Source of the DNA: Bipolaris cookei
Taxonomy: Eukaryota; Ascomycota; Dothideomycetes; Pleosporales; Pleosporaceae
Direction of reading: 5' to 3'
Assembly: GCA_002286855.1 (NCBI GenBank)
Contig: NRSV01000004.1
Span: 248,001-312,000 of the forward strand
DNA: 64,000 bases
The notes below the pieces were generated by a model. It did not search any database, was not told the origin of the DNA, and saw nothing but the letters and a program-made list of their open reading frames with translations. The translations under genes and the position numbers were made by a program. The first letter of the stretch is position 1. The number at the start of each line of letters is the position of its first letter. This document shows positions 1 through 10,931 of this stretch, in pieces.

Positions 1-1
1 C

Positions 2-316
2 GGCGGCAATTTTGGTGTTTGGGGAGGTCTCTTTAACACATATGACTGCGCCGTCAAGGGAATCCGGAAGAAGGAGGACCCGTGGAATGCCATCATTGCT
101 GGTTTCTTCACGGGTGGGTCACTTGCGGTGCGAGGAGGCTACAAATCGATGCGCAATGGCGCGATATCGTGTGCCATCCTATTAGCAGTGATTGAGGGCG
201 TCTCAATCGGTTTCAACCGTATGATGGCAGACAACACAAGGCTTGACGCTCCCCCACCACCACCAAGCGACGCTGGAGCATCACCTAGTAGCGGCGGCAT
301 GGCTGTAGCTGCGTAG
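2..316 (+). CDS. TIM17: Mitochondrial inner-membrane translocase TIM17, 3' part only
   Basis: The reading frame is open from the first bases of the window to a TAG at 314-316, so the 5' part of the gene lies upstream. The visible 104 residues contain the conserved C-terminal half of the Tim17 family: FNTYDCAVKGIRKKEDPWN, then the glycine-rich helix GFFTGGSLAVRGG and a last membrane helix ending in IEGVSIGF. The tail is the usual short proline- and glycine-rich end. From knowledge of the family, Tim17 is a core subunit of the TIM23 complex, which moves presequence-bearing proteins across or into the mitochondrial inner membrane. Tim17 rather than Tim23 or Tim22 is favoured by the KGIRKKEDPWN segment. 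No start codon is in the window. Confidence 0.93.
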   Translation, partial: GGNFGVWGGLFNTYDCAVKGIRKKEDPWNAIIAGFFTGGSLAVRGGYKSMRNGAISCAILLAVIEGVSIGFNRMMADNTRLDAPPPPPSDAGASPSSGGMAVAA

Positions 317-1047
317 GAAGTACCATTTATGATTATATTTTTGAAACACAGCTTGATTCGTTGGGAAAAAAGGAGGCAGTATGACGGGTGGGCGGGCGGT
401 GTTTTTGGGACTTTTTGGCATATACCGCAATCAAGTTCGGTAGCGGGCGGCGTTCACACTCTCCTCTGCTTTGTGCCATATATCTGTATCATAGACGCGA
501 CACGATTGTAAAACATCCAGGGGAATCTCTAGGAAAACATATAAAGTGTTCGGAAATTCAGAAAACAAGTATTTCTTCTCAACATGCCAGACTATGAATG
601 GCCCATCCAACATTACGCACCGAACTTAACGTATCAGATTTGAGTGCCAAGCGCGGCCCGATAATTCCGATGACATCATTGGTCCGCTGCAACATAACTT
701 CAAGTATGGGAAGCCATAGCGGATATTCCACGTATTAGTATTTTATTTCTTCAGTATCGCATATAGCTCAAGCTGGAGACGCCGCACAAGGATGCTGTTG
801 GACTTATCTGGCTAGCCGTTTCTAGATACTAGCGTCTGCGAGTCAGCCACGCACCTACCGCCTTTCACCTCTACTATTTCAAGTTGGCGCTCCGAGCCTT
901 GTCGTCCGCATCATCACCATGCTATCTATATGCAGTATAGTATTTCCCCACGAACTCTTTGAACTGCCCAACACACCAAAACTTCATCTACAACACATCG
1001 GCTCAATCAGCAATACATACTAAGTTTACCCCTTCTTTGGTGTGACC
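317..1047. other. Intergenic, TIM17 3' end to next gene
   Basis: About 730 bases follow the TIM17 stop. Only short open frames with no recognisable motif occur on either strand. It should hold the TIM17 3' UTR and the promoter of the gene at 1048. I see no RNA gene or repeat. Confidence 0.5.
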
Positions 1048-2274
1048 ATGGCACCATCTAAGCCATCTAAGCCATCAAGTTCTGTCACCTACAATATCCG
1101 ATTCATCACCAAAAACTGGAAAATTCATCGCGTTCATGAATGTTTGCCCAGAGCACTATGGCCCAACAAGCAGTTTGAAGCGACACAATGGGATATTGGA
1201 ATTCTTACGCTCCTAAGCCAGATATCTGCCATACCGAATGCCACCATCCAGGACTTTCGAGCAAAGGCCAGGCGTGCAATCAAAGCGCGACAAGAGCGAA
1301 ATGGGACAGCAGCTGGAAAAGTGGGGTGGGTAAAAGTAACAGACCTCAAGGCTGTTTTGAAAGAATATGAAAGAGAGATTGCAGAAGCAGACGCGGCAAA
1401 AAACGCTCAAGAAGAAGCTGAGTCAATAATTAATGTTCAAACAGGAGTCGTAGAATTGCCCAAAACACCTGTGGGGCCTGTTGTAGACTCAGAAGAAGAA
1501 GACGAAGAACAAGGCTCTTCTGAACCTCTTCCAGGCGGAAAATATCAGTATCTCACTCATGTCCGTCCCCTGAAAGTCGACTTGAATCCTACGGCATCTC
1601 CGCCAAAGAAGCTAGTTCAAGCAAAAGTTACTCGAGGCAAGAAGCGGCAAGTGGAAGAAGAAGCTACGCTTGATCCCTCCACCATGGAGAGACCAAGCGT
1701 GGTACAGCAAGATCCCGATCCCCGGGCATCGGATGACACCGGTTTTCTCTCTGACTTGGAGCCTGAGAAGACGAAGCAAAAAGAGCAGAAGAAAAAGAGA
1801 CTCTCTAGACTTGAGCAGTATCCTGTCCGTGTACCGCACTGGCAGCGCGATTTAGATGATGTTGCGGCCGGTCCTTTGCTGTTATCGAACAGTACTGGAG
1901 CAGCCAGTGGAGCTATATCCGAGGGCACACTGGTGAATGGAAAAGATAAGGATGAAGATCTCGAGATGAATCTGGATAACCTACCTAGCATACCAGTTAA
2001 TGCGACAGTCAAAGAGAGAAAGGAGATGGAGGAGTTGAGGCTTCGGATGGAACAGCGCATATGGAGGATCAAGGTGCTTCGAATAAAGGAAAGGGAAGGC
2101 CGCAGTAACGAAATTATTGGAGGGGGCGAAGTAATAGATGGTGACGTTAGCCAGGGAGAAGAAGGGGATGCAGAAGATGAAAACGATGATTCAGACGAAC
2201 GTGACGAGATTGAACATGACGAAAACGACACTCTTGGTGAAGGTAGAGTGTTGCGAAGTAGAAAAGCGAAGTAG
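1048..2274 (+). CDS. Uncharacterised acidic nuclear-type protein, 408 aa
   Basis: A single uninterrupted frame runs from ATG 1048 (in the good context ACCATGG; an in-frame GTG two codons upstream is not a likely fungal start) to TAG 2274. I do not recognise the family. The N-terminal 100 residues look folded, with an aromatic-rich start (ITKNWKIHRVHECLP) and a basic helix (FRAKARRAIKARQERNG). The rest is low-complexity: acidic runs (SEEEDEEQ), lysine-rich stretches (KTKQKEQKKKRLSRL) and a strongly acidic tail with DEENDDSDERDE-like composition. Such charge patterning is common in nuclear proteins, which is inference only. The 3' half overlaps several antisense open frames that are shadows. 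Confidence 0.75.
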   Translation: MAPSKPSKPSSSVTYNIRFITKNWKIHRVHECLPRALWPNKQFEATQWDIGILTLLSQISAIPNATIQDFRAKARRAIKARQERNGTAAGKVGWVKVTDLKAVLKEYEREIAEADAAKNAQEEAESIINVQTGVVELPKTPVGPVVDSEEEDEEQGSSEPLPGGKYQYLTHVRPLKVDLNPTASPPKKLVQAKVTRGKKRQVEEEATLDPSTMERPSVVQQDPDPRASDDTGFLSDLEPEKTKQKEQKKKRLSRLEQYPVRVPHWQRDLDDVAAGPLLLSNSTGAASGAISEGTLVNGKDKDEDLEMNLDNLPSIPVNATVKERKEMEELRLRMEQRIWRIKVLRIKEREGRSNEIIGGGEVIDGDVSQGEEGDAEDENDDSDERDEIEHDENDTLGEGRVLRSRKAK

Positions 2275-2826
2275 AAGCATAATTCACTGACGCTAAATAC
2301 ACCAGTGTAATGGCATTCAAAGGTGTTACGGTCCTTGTTTGTATCAGTGACGCATGTCTTGCCAGCTTCAAATTCCATTTATCCTGTCATCAAAATTGAG
2401 AATTTGATCTGTCAGGGTGCATTATAGTAGGTGAAGTATGCCAGGGACAAGCAAAGAACTCATGATGTATTGCCTTTGGCTGGCTTCTAGGCTTGTTCAA
2501 TCAATTCTCTACAAGCAAACAATTCAACTGCTGATGTTCACACGATCTGTTGATCCGTATACAATGCTCCAACACTTTCACATTTTACTCGCTGTTAGCT
2601 CACAAAATTGTACCACATATGTGTTCATTCACCACAAACATTGTCTCACAGCATTATTTAACCAAAGAATATATTATGGCCGTTCTTATCATTGATTTCA
2701 TATTCTTCCCTGAGAAATATCCCATTCAACCACAAGGATTAGCAATCGTATAATGAAAGCATCAACGCCGCCAACTGGATCCAGACTTGAAACATAAGCC
2801 AATTATAAAAAAAGAAGGTAGCTATC
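2275..2826. other. Intergenic
   Basis: About 550 AT-leaning bases between two plus-strand genes. The small open frames here lack motifs. Nothing else seen. Confidence 0.45.
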
Positions 2827-3552
2827 ATGGGTCTATCGTTGAAGATCAAGATCCCATCTGTTGTCTCTAAGAAACGCCCCAGTCAGAAATCCGCCGGACA
2901 GAAACCCCCAGGCGAAGGTAGCAGCCGCAAAAATGCAGAAGACCATCGCACCGGAGGTCCCCCATCACCCTGCCATCTCAGCAACCCTGAATCCAGGACA
3001 CCCAAGCCCTATATCGTGGAACCCACAACGCGCAACTACAACACCTACATCTTGGAACCAAAACCTTACAACTCAGCCCCCCCAAAACCCCAGGTTATAG
3101 CCCAAACCACCACCACCACCCCCTCCTCCCACCCCCGCCGTCGTCGCAGTAGCATTTCTATCCGCTCACCCCCCGGGAGTTCTTACCGCTACGTCGAAAT
3201 CCGCCACCGCCGCTCTTTCCAAAGTATACCCTCCAAATGCCCCGTAAGTCCCCTCGGCACATCTCGTTTCGAGTACCCCCCACCTTGGTCTCGCCCTGAA
3301 CCAGCCGTCCAGCGCGACGAGCACGGATTCAGCATCTACGAGCTGTCTACGCCATCTGGGCAGCGAAATGAGTTTGGAATGAGTGCTCTGGCGCCGGTGA
3401 ATTCAGATGAATTTAATTATTTTGAGCAGAGGGTGGGGGGTGAGAAGGAGGAGGAGAAGGAGAAGGGAAAGAGCGGGTGGATAGAGGATGATTTATACGG
3501 GCATTACAGTTATGGGGGAGGAGATTGTGGGGGCTACAGGTGGGAGGAGTGA
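2827..3552 (+). CDS. Uncharacterised proline/arginine-rich protein, 241 aa
   Basis: One exon from ATG 2827 to TGA 3552. I do not recognise it. The first residues (MGLSLKIKIP) are followed by a disordered region rich in Pro, Ser, Arg and Lys, with repeated tyrosine/proline phrases such as PKPYIVEP and LEPKPYNSAPP around residues 55-80, an arginine patch (HPRRRRSSISIR, about 100-111) and a C-terminal acidic/glycine-rich end. There is no signal peptide or membrane segment. Codon use looks like coding sequence (steady C/G at third positions in the first half). A real but fast-evolving protein is the likeliest reading; a spurious open frame is possible. Confidence 0.55.
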   Translation: MGLSLKIKIPSVVSKKRPSQKSAGQKPPGEGSSRKNAEDHRTGGPPSPCHLSNPESRTPKPYIVEPTTRNYNTYILEPKPYNSAPPKPQVIAQTTTTTPSSHPRRRRSSISIRSPPGSSYRYVEIRHRRSFQSIPSKCPVSPLGTSRFEYPPPWSRPEPAVQRDEHGFSIYELSTPSGQRNEFGMSALAPVNSDEFNYFEQRVGGEKEEEKEKGKSGWIEDDLYGHYSYGGGDCGGYRWEE

Positions 3553-3909
3553 ATAGCCCAGGAGGGAGAGCCAGGGGGAAGAGAGGAGAGTTAGGTTTGC
3601 TTAGGAGATGCGGTGGAATGAATGCTTTTTATAAGAGGGATTGGTTTTAGACGATAAGTTGGTGAGTTTTCGGTAAAATGTGGTGTCATTTATAAGGTCT
3701 ATTGTTAGCTATTGTTTTTTTGAAGAAAGAAATAGATATATGGTTGTTGAATTCTTCGTCTTTGTCGTGACGAGTTCTTCCAAAAATTCTACGTGATGGT
3801 GTGCAATCGTTATGTTCTTGGGTCTAGGTCGATCTAACGTCGAAGATGTAACATGGAAAGAAACAAATGCTGTCCTCTGCTCTCCCAAGGGAAAACTAGT
3901 CTAGTCAAA
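3553..3909. other. Convergent 3' intergenic region
   Basis: 357 bases between the stop of the plus-strand gene at 3552 and the stop of the minus-strand TRK gene at 3910. AT-rich, consistent with two 3' UTRs. No feature seen. Confidence 0.45.
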
Positions 3910-6402
3910 TTACTGTGTTAGGCTCTTCATCAATCTCCTACCCCTCTCGAATCTTCCTTCTTCTTTTCTCTCCGTCCCTTTACTGGTGATAGTTCCTTGG
4001 GTATCAAAATCCCTATATCTCTCCTGCTCGTCCTCGGTGAAGAGGTCATTTGGCAAACTGATAGCACGGTCGAGTCCGTAAGGTAGACCCCTGTGCCTTC
4101 CACGCAACATCATGGCGCAGATGACCAGTTTGCCAAATACGCTGAATTGACCGGATAGCGAAGCAAGGTTCGTAGGGTACCCCAGGGAAAGCCCGACATT
4201 TCCATATGCCGAGACGACTTCAAAAAATATCGAGAAAACTGAAAAGGCCTGTTTGTGCGCACGTTGAGTTAGCATCTTCTTTCGCTACGTAACCGACAGG
4301 ATAGACTTACCCAATCCTCATGGCTCATAATTCTCTTACTTTCAGAACAGCAAATACAAAAAACGCCCATGAAAATATACCACAAGTCGAAACTCAACTG
4401 GTTGCGCAGGTGGTTGATCAGATAAGTCTTGCTGTCGGTATTATCATCGGGGCTCTCGTCCGCCGCGTAGAGTCCCACCGACTTGTCCTCGTAGCTTTCA
4501 CTCATACGAATACTGATCGCAATGGGATAGACGGAAATATACATCATGACTAGTAGACTAAATTGTACGCCCGGGTTGACATTGGCGAGGTTAAACGTTG
4601 CAGTGCCTGTGTGGCGCGACGACGCAGATTGGAACAAGGCGGCGAGAATGCGGGGGCCAGCGGGAAGGACATTGACTTCAGTATTATCCAGGTCAAGGGT
4701 GACAATGAGAAGGGTATCGGCAAAGTTCAAAAAGACGAGGATAGCGGCGAGAATCCACGTCGCAGTGCTGGGAAACAGTAGCGTGTAACACCGACGTGGA
4801 TGGTCAAGCAGGAATCTCAAAGACTCTTTGGTTGAGGATTCCTTCGGAGTGATTTTCCACATGATCCAGATGACAAGGCGGAGGAAGCACGGATAGAATG
4901 TGTTGCCTGCAAACGCGAGGAAAGACATGACAAGCATAGGCCAGGTTGCGTCACGGAAAGAGATCATGCTGTCTGGAGTAAGAGTGAGACCCAAATTGTT
5001 GATCATGGTTTGCGCCGAATAGATAGCCCTATTGACTGTTATTATTCAATGCCGTATTGTCATAAATTCAGCACCTACATACCACCATGTCTTGTCTACA
5101 CCCTGCGAGGCGAGGTATTCCTTATACTTCAAAGGAGCAAGATGAATCCAGGGTATCAAGCAAAGAGCACCAAACAACTGCAGACCGAAGAAGTATCCTA
5201 AGCTCTTTAGTGAAAAAAATTTCATCAATTTCCTAGTCATGTACATACCAACGACAACCCTGAGGAGGACGCGCAAAGCGCGGTATTCGACACCACCTAA
5301 CTCTTCTGGACTCAGCGAAGCCAAGTCAATTGATGGCTGCCTCGATTTTTCCTCGCTACGGTGAGCACTAGATGTGCTTCCAAGGACAAATATGGATGAG
5401 ACAGCGCGATCTATCGAGGTTGCTTTGCTCAAACTTCTTGTCTCAGATAGCCTGCGACGTAACCGGTTGTTAAACTCTCCAACAGGCTTGATCTGGTCAT
5501 CGTCTTCATCTGCAATTCTAGTGTTAGCAACATATGATTGCCATCAGCGTGTGTAAATACCTACCATCGGATATTGGAACTGAAGGCTGGACTGTGTTTT
5601 TATTAGTTGTACGATCACAATAGTTTGTTGTAATCTACGTACCGCTCTCGCCTTCACGTGGTCCTATGATATGCAATGTACCTTTCTCATTGAAGGTGTA
5701 GCGAGGATCAGAGGCAAACTTAATATGAGCTGTAGTCAGGGTTTCATCTTTCTGCTGGTTGCCAGAGACTTCAGGCTTCGTTCCAGAGACAGTCTCGGTT
5801 GGGGGACCTCCCTCGAGGTCCCTCTTTCTAGAGACATCAGCAAGGACCTGAATCCGCGGATCAATGGAATGTCTAGAACTCTTTGGTCTCTTGTGTGCAG
5901 CAGCTATGTGTCCCTTAGTCTCGTTCCGAGAAAGCATGATGCAGACCTAACTTACGAATTCCTTTGAGTTTTTGTTTGAACCATCGCAGCCTTACGATAA
6001 CAACAACGATGTTGATAAAGCCCAGATTAGTGATAATAGGTGTAATATAGAACCAGACCTGTTGATACGTCTTGAGCGCCTTAACGTCAAAACTGAAGTA
6101 GTATTAGCCTATAATGCTTCGCTAGTGTGTGTGTGTGTGTGTGTGTCTATGCACGTATATGGGCACTCACGGATTCAAGCCCGAAGAAGTCGAAGCACTA
6201 ACTCCAAAGTAGTACGCATCTATGGCTCTCATATTTCCGTAAGGATACACAATGATCATGGCCAGAATGCCGAAACTCAAAATGTAGGCATCTGTATTGT
6301 GTTAGTGCGTGGGGTCTTTGGATCCGGCCAGACTGGACGGCCGATACGGCAGTAAGCAAACTTACAGTGTAGCGTGATGAAGTTGATTGGAGGTTTCCAC
6401 AT
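3910..6402 (-). CDS. TRK1: TRK/HKT-family potassium transporter, 8 exons, 688 aa
   Basis: Exons (minus strand): 6366-6402, 6171-6291, 5956-6092, 5643-5903, 5565-5591, 5083-5509, 4311-5028, 3910-4248. All joins use GT-AG and phases close to 2067 nt. The start MWKPPINFITLHYAY is the usual beginning of filamentous-fungal Trk proteins. Four pore-loop signatures can be read: SASTSSGLNP (about 45-54), TWWAIYSAQTMINNLGLTLT, the SSRHTGTATFNL loop, and VVSAYGNVGLSLGYP near the C-terminus. A long hydrophilic cytoplasmic loop separates the first and second units, as in yeast Trk1. Known role: plasma-membrane K+ uptake. Exon 5 is only 27 nt, and intron 2 (6093-6170) contains a (GT)n tract. The gene lies alone, convergent with the gene ending at 3552. 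Confidence 0.93.
6125..6146. repeat. (GT)n microsatellite in TRK intron 2
   Basis: An uninterrupted GT dinucleotide run of about 11 units lies wholly inside the second intron of the TRK gene. It is a likely length-polymorphic site; no function is implied. Confidence 0.9.
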
Positions 6403-8563
6403 GGTAAATGATCGGCTGCGCACTCTTAGGTGGCAGTATACACGGCAGCAGTTGAGGGAATTTCGATGTAGCACGGCAGCAGCAGAACTAGTACCGGCAG
6501 CGACACTAGGACAGATAAAATGCCTCGTATAAGCTGCAGGACAGCCCGTGGGATAGGAAAGCCCGGCTCGAAATAAGTAATGTCGCTTTGGAGACTTTGT
6601 ATGGACGGACGTAGAAAGGGATGGGGGACAAAGAAAGACACTCAAGCGGGGAGGGACATATAGCAGAGGCTCCCAAACAGGTGATAAGACACAACAGCAG
6701 TCCCGCTACTAATCATAAAAGCACGGCTACATTCTTCCATGAGGAATTTGTTCACGTAAATCAACAACATTAGACTGGCTCTCCGCCGCCCCCACCCCTC
6801 CCCTCGTGCTTGGCCAAGGCCATCGGCGGACCTTGTTTCTTTCCTGCAACAGCCTCGCCCGCCGCCCGCACAGGAGGACCAATCGTGAAGGGCAAGGTGC
6901 GGGAATTAATTCGCGCATCTTAGCTGGTTATGTCGCTAGGAACAACTCAACCGCCCACGCTTACACGTCGAAATCATAGAGCTGCGGACTAGCACGCTCT
7001 CGTCCTGGGGCCCGTTGGCGGGCCTGATGATTGGAGAGCAGTTTGCTGGGAGTAGCCAGTGGGGTGGTCGTGCATCCCACATGTTGGCGTCGTGGGGCTG
7101 TCTGTAGTACCGCGGTTATGGTGTCGCGCGTAGCCCGCATGATGGCTCACGGTATTTATACATATGTATATAAGTCAAGGCAACAAGAGTGTCCTTGGAA
7201 GGCTCAGGATTGAACCCTCTGCTTCTTCGAATCCATCAACCTTCACGTACTTCGCGCCAAGACTGAGCTGCAGCGCCTCCCCATCTCCATCCCCTGTCCA
7301 CCCCGACCGTGCTCAGCTTTGTGGGGTTGTTAAAAGGGAAAGAAAAAGTTGGGCAAACACCTGCCAAGAGAGGCATTATCGGCGTCTACCACGAAGCGGG
7401 TTTTGGTCGTGTCAGCATCAGACGGGAATCGCCGCACTCGGTTGCACTGCCTAGCGGCTGCTAGTAGTAGTAGTACATACAAAGAAGCGCCGCAGAAGCT
7501 TCGAGCTGCGTGAAACATTTTTCGGTTCTCTACCTTCTCACACAGAGACTAGCTCGCTACGCTATAGGTGGTTTTCTTGCGCCGGAGATTTACTGTGCGT
7601 ACTACTGTAGTTTCCATAGAATCAAGCATTTTTGCCGTGAGATTTGGTAGTTTGCAGCTTGATTCTGCACACTGACCAGAGTATGCCGTGCATCCACATT
7701 CCAAAGCGGTGACTTTTCTGGTTTGGAAACGGGATACTCGTAAAAGCCTAGATATTTTGTTCTGTTCTAACCTCTTCAAAGCCCACTTCCTATCTTCACT
7801 TGTCGTCTAGTCCACTATGCAGGCGCCAAAAAATACTGCTAGTACAATGGCGAACCGAACGGCCAACGCCACATCCGCAAAACCAATTGAAGTCACAGCA
7901 ACCAGATCCTGAAATTTCCTATCCCTGTTCGGTATCGAATATGCATCTGCAACGTTGCTTGGCAGTTTTCTGTTGTTGCTTATAGCGGAAATGCCAACAA
8001 GGAGTAAACCACGGCCTAGGACAAGTACAGTTAGTAGTCAACTACTGTATGGAAATTATTTGGCCCTGCATACTATAAGGTAGCCTTTTTATTTGCACTG
8101 ACATCCAAAACGCTTCACATCTTAAGCAACCAGGCACTAGCCTGTATCTATGTGTAAGCATTGTAGATTTAGCATCTGTTTCCTTCTCACAACTACGGTA
8201 CCTCTCACTAGAAAACAACCGAAAACCATACTGCCCTTGCGTCTCTTATGCACCAAGATAACGAAATATCGACATTGCTGCTATTTGGTATACTCTGTAA
8301 AAAGACTCGAATATTCTGCCCTTTGACATGGCCCTTAACAATTGGTTGTAAAACTCTGCAGTGAATACAAAAATGCTACTACCACAAAAACAACGACAGC
8401 AACGCCAGTGTACTATTGTCATTGTGAAAGATCAAAGCTAGTTGCTCAAGCTAAGCCCAATCGCATTACACATTGCTTACAAAGCGCATAGTCCCCGCCG
8501 CTCCCCACCTTGCAGTCAAGCTACACTTTTCTATTCTGGCTTCCTATCAATTCGACCGTCACG
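6403..8563. other. 2.1 kb intergenic region with no supported gene
   Basis: This lies upstream of both the minus-strand TRK gene and the plus-strand hydrolase at 8564, so it holds two promoters. Open frames are all under 125 codons, mostly start at non-ATG codons and show no family motif. I looked for spliced genes and tRNA boxes and saw none. Confidence 0.45.
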
Positions 8564-9561
8564 ATGCCTACTTTCAAAGCCAACGATGGCATTACAATCC
8601 ATTACGACACGTATGGATCTAGCAAAGGCACCCCTCTGATCTTGGTGAGTGCGCCCTGCCGCCAGACTGCACCTTGCTCATCCACCTGACCGCGTCTGGG
8701 TAGCTTCATGGCTTCACGGGTTCGGGGGCAGTTTTCAAGCGCAACGTGGATGCACTCTCACAGCACCATTATGTCATTGTCCCGGATCTACGAGGCCATG
8801 GCAGTTCTGACAAACCTAGAGCCGGGTACCACGTCTCGCGCCTCGCCATGGATCTCAGGAACCTGCTAGACCACTTTGACCTTGGCAATACAGCCGTGAA
8901 AGCAACCGGTACAAGCTTGGGTGCAGCCATCCTGTGGTCGTACAGCGAACTCTTCACTACATCCCCCTTTTCTCACATGATTTTCGTGGATCAAGCCCCG
9001 TTGCAGAATTATCTCGAGGACTGGGGCCCGCAGTTTGGAAATCGAGGATGCAATTCTCCAGAAGCTCTACGAGCGATGCAAAAGACTCTGATCGATGAAC
9101 CTGAAAAAGCACATGTGGGGACTATTGCGGCGTGTCTTGGGTATAGATCGCACCCACAGTTTGCAGATCCAACGCCAGATTCGGAGATTTGGAAGGAGGA
9201 TGAGGCGTTTTTTCTGGGCGAAGCGATGAATGGGGATGGATGGTGGTATGGGAAGTTGATGGCTGATCATACTGCGAATGACTGGAGACATCCGATTGCA
9301 CAGAATTTTGGACCGGAGAGTGCGAGTACGACGCGTGTGCTGGTAGTTGCAAGTAGTAGGAGTGGATGCTTCCCTGCCGATGGTCCGCTTAAGGTTGTTG
9401 AGCTGGTCAATGGAGGAAAAGATGAGGGTCGTGCAAAGGGGGTAACGGTGGAATGGGGTGGTCACTGGTGTTACTGGGAGAAGCCTGAACTGTTCAATGA
9501 GCTCGTGCTTGATTTTTTTACAGTAGGGACATCAAACGCCGGTATAAGTCGCAGGGCGTAA
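8564..9561 (+). CDS. Alpha/beta hydrolase, 2 exons, 312 aa
   Basis: Exon 1 is 8564-8644 and exon 2 is 8704-9561, joined across a 59 nt GTGAGT...TAG intron in phase 0. The join restores the oxyanion strand LILLHGFTGSG. The nucleophile elbow is GTSLGAA (Ser in G-x-S-x-G), preceded by PDLRGHGSSDKP, and the catalytic His lies in EWGGHWCYWEKPE near the C-terminus. These place it in the AB-hydrolase-1 superfamily, with the general look of non-haem haloperoxidase or esterase-like members. The substrate cannot be told. No signal peptide is present, so cytosolic. It converges with a second, unrelated type of hydrolase at 9807. Confidence 0.85.
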
Positions 9562-9806
9562 TCACCAGAAAGGCAGTTTCTAGGCAAGGAATGCATTGAC
9601 GATGAACATTCTGTCTATTCTATTATCTCCACGTCCAAAAGTCATAGCTATTTACCCAGCCCAAAGCCAGGCTACAACGACTACTATTCCTATTAAGGCG
9701 ATAACGACAAAAATATTAATCTAATAATCCCGTCACCTATCCGCAGACGATACAGCAAGGACCTCACTCTTCGTCGCACTCAATATCCCACACCACCCTG
9801 CTACAT

Positions 9807-10931
9807 CTACTGTCCTTTCAACCACTCTCCCACCCTCTTAGCCATATTAATCGCCTCCTCCTTAAACCCCAAGACACCCCCCAACAGCAAAATATCATGA
9901 GGTACATGCTCCTCAATATCCAGCACAACTTCATTCCCCGTTTCCCTCATCTTCTTCGCCCACTCCACAGCGTCAAAATACAATATCTCATTGCCCCCAA
10001 TGTTGACCCACATGGGCACTTGAGTCTGGAACATGCTGTACTTGTGCGAGACATATGGTGACGATAACACTTTCTCGCCTGCTAGACCAGCGTACGCACT
10101 TGTACCCCATCTTGTGAAGGGCGGTGAAAGGTAATCCGTCTTGTAGTTCTTGTTGTTATGTACGTACGAGCAAGATGTATCTGAGGGATCAACCCAAGGA
10201 GACCAGAGAAGTGCGGAAGAAGGTGCGGGTAGACCGATTTCAGCTCCGTATTCGGTTATGTAGCGTAGGAGGGCGATGGTGAGGTTGCCGCCTGCTGAGT
10301 CGCCAGAGAGAATGATATTCTTTGGGGGGATCTTGAGGTCGTTTAAGAGATAGAGACACGAGGTTAGAACATCTTGGAGTGCGGCTGGGAAGGGGTTTGA
10401 TGTCGGTGAGGCAGGCAGGGTGGAGAGTCGGTATTGTGGGCAGAAGATGTGTGTTGCTGGCGTGTGTCGAAGTAACAACTTTGCCATGAAGCCGCTTGCT
10501 GCCGTTCTTCCGTCGCCATGAACGAATGCACCTCCGTGAGTATGCAAGATAACTTTTGTTCTGCTCTTATCGCTACCGGCTGTCAATGGCGCTGGATACC
10601 ATGTTGCGCCGATCTCCACAGGCACTACATCCTTATTGCTCTTGAGCGGTCCTTTGTAAGCATCAGACTTGGCCGGTTTGACAAGAACGAATCGCTCTTT
10701 TTCTGCACCTGGTGTTAGAGGAAGTGGTGTTCCAACTTGCAGTGTTGCGATGTGCCAGAGAACCGAGGAGAAGGTGCGCATGCTGATGGCCTGGCGGAAA
10801 GTCCATTTAGGATGCTGGCGACCAAATCCAAGGAGAAACGTAACGAGATATACTGAAAGACGGGAAATCTCGAAGCCAATGGCGCAGATTGCGTACATGC
10901 CCTTAAGGGGCTGTTGTGTGAAGTTTACCAT
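9807..10931 (-). CDS. Alpha/beta hydrolase fold-3 (HSL-type) esterase, 374 aa
   Basis: A single exon from ATG at 10931 to the stop at 9807. The hormone-sensitive-lipase family markers are clear: HTHGGAFVHGDGR (oxyanion HGG motif, about 130-142), the nucleophile GDSAGGN (about 210-216), and the C-terminal EEHVPHDIL segment with the catalytic His. The Asp is probably in the NEILYFDAVEW region. One hydrophobic N-terminal helix (residues about 12-36) suggests membrane anchoring, as in related fungal steroid or N-formylkynurenine-type esterases. The substrate is unknown. It is tail-to-tail with the hydrolase ending at 9561 (245 bases apart) and is the last intact gene before the repeat island. Confidence 0.88.
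   Translation of the reverse strand: MVNFTQQPLKGMYAICAIGFEISRLSVYLVTFLLGFGRQHPKWTFRQAISMRTFSSVLWHIATLQVGTPLPLTPGAEKERFVLVKPAKSDAYKGPLKSNKDVVPVEIGATWYPAPLTAGSDKSRTKVILHTHGGAFVHGDGRTAASGFMAKLLLRHTPATHIFCPQYRLSTLPASPTSNPFPAALQDVLTSCLYLLNDLKIPPKNIILSGDSAGGNLTIALLRYITEYGAEIGLPAPSSALLWSPWVDPSDTSCSYVHNNKNYKTDYLSPPFTRWGTSAYAGLAGEKVLSSPYVSHKYSMFQTQVPMWVNIGGNEILYFDAVEWAKKMRETGNEVVLDIEEHVPHDILLLGGVLGFKEEAINMAKRVGEWLKGQ

Noticed and set aside
1617..2378. 253-codon minus-strand open frame
   Set aside because: Fully antisense to the plus-strand gene 1048-2274; serine-rich composition is the mirror of its acidic/lysine codons.
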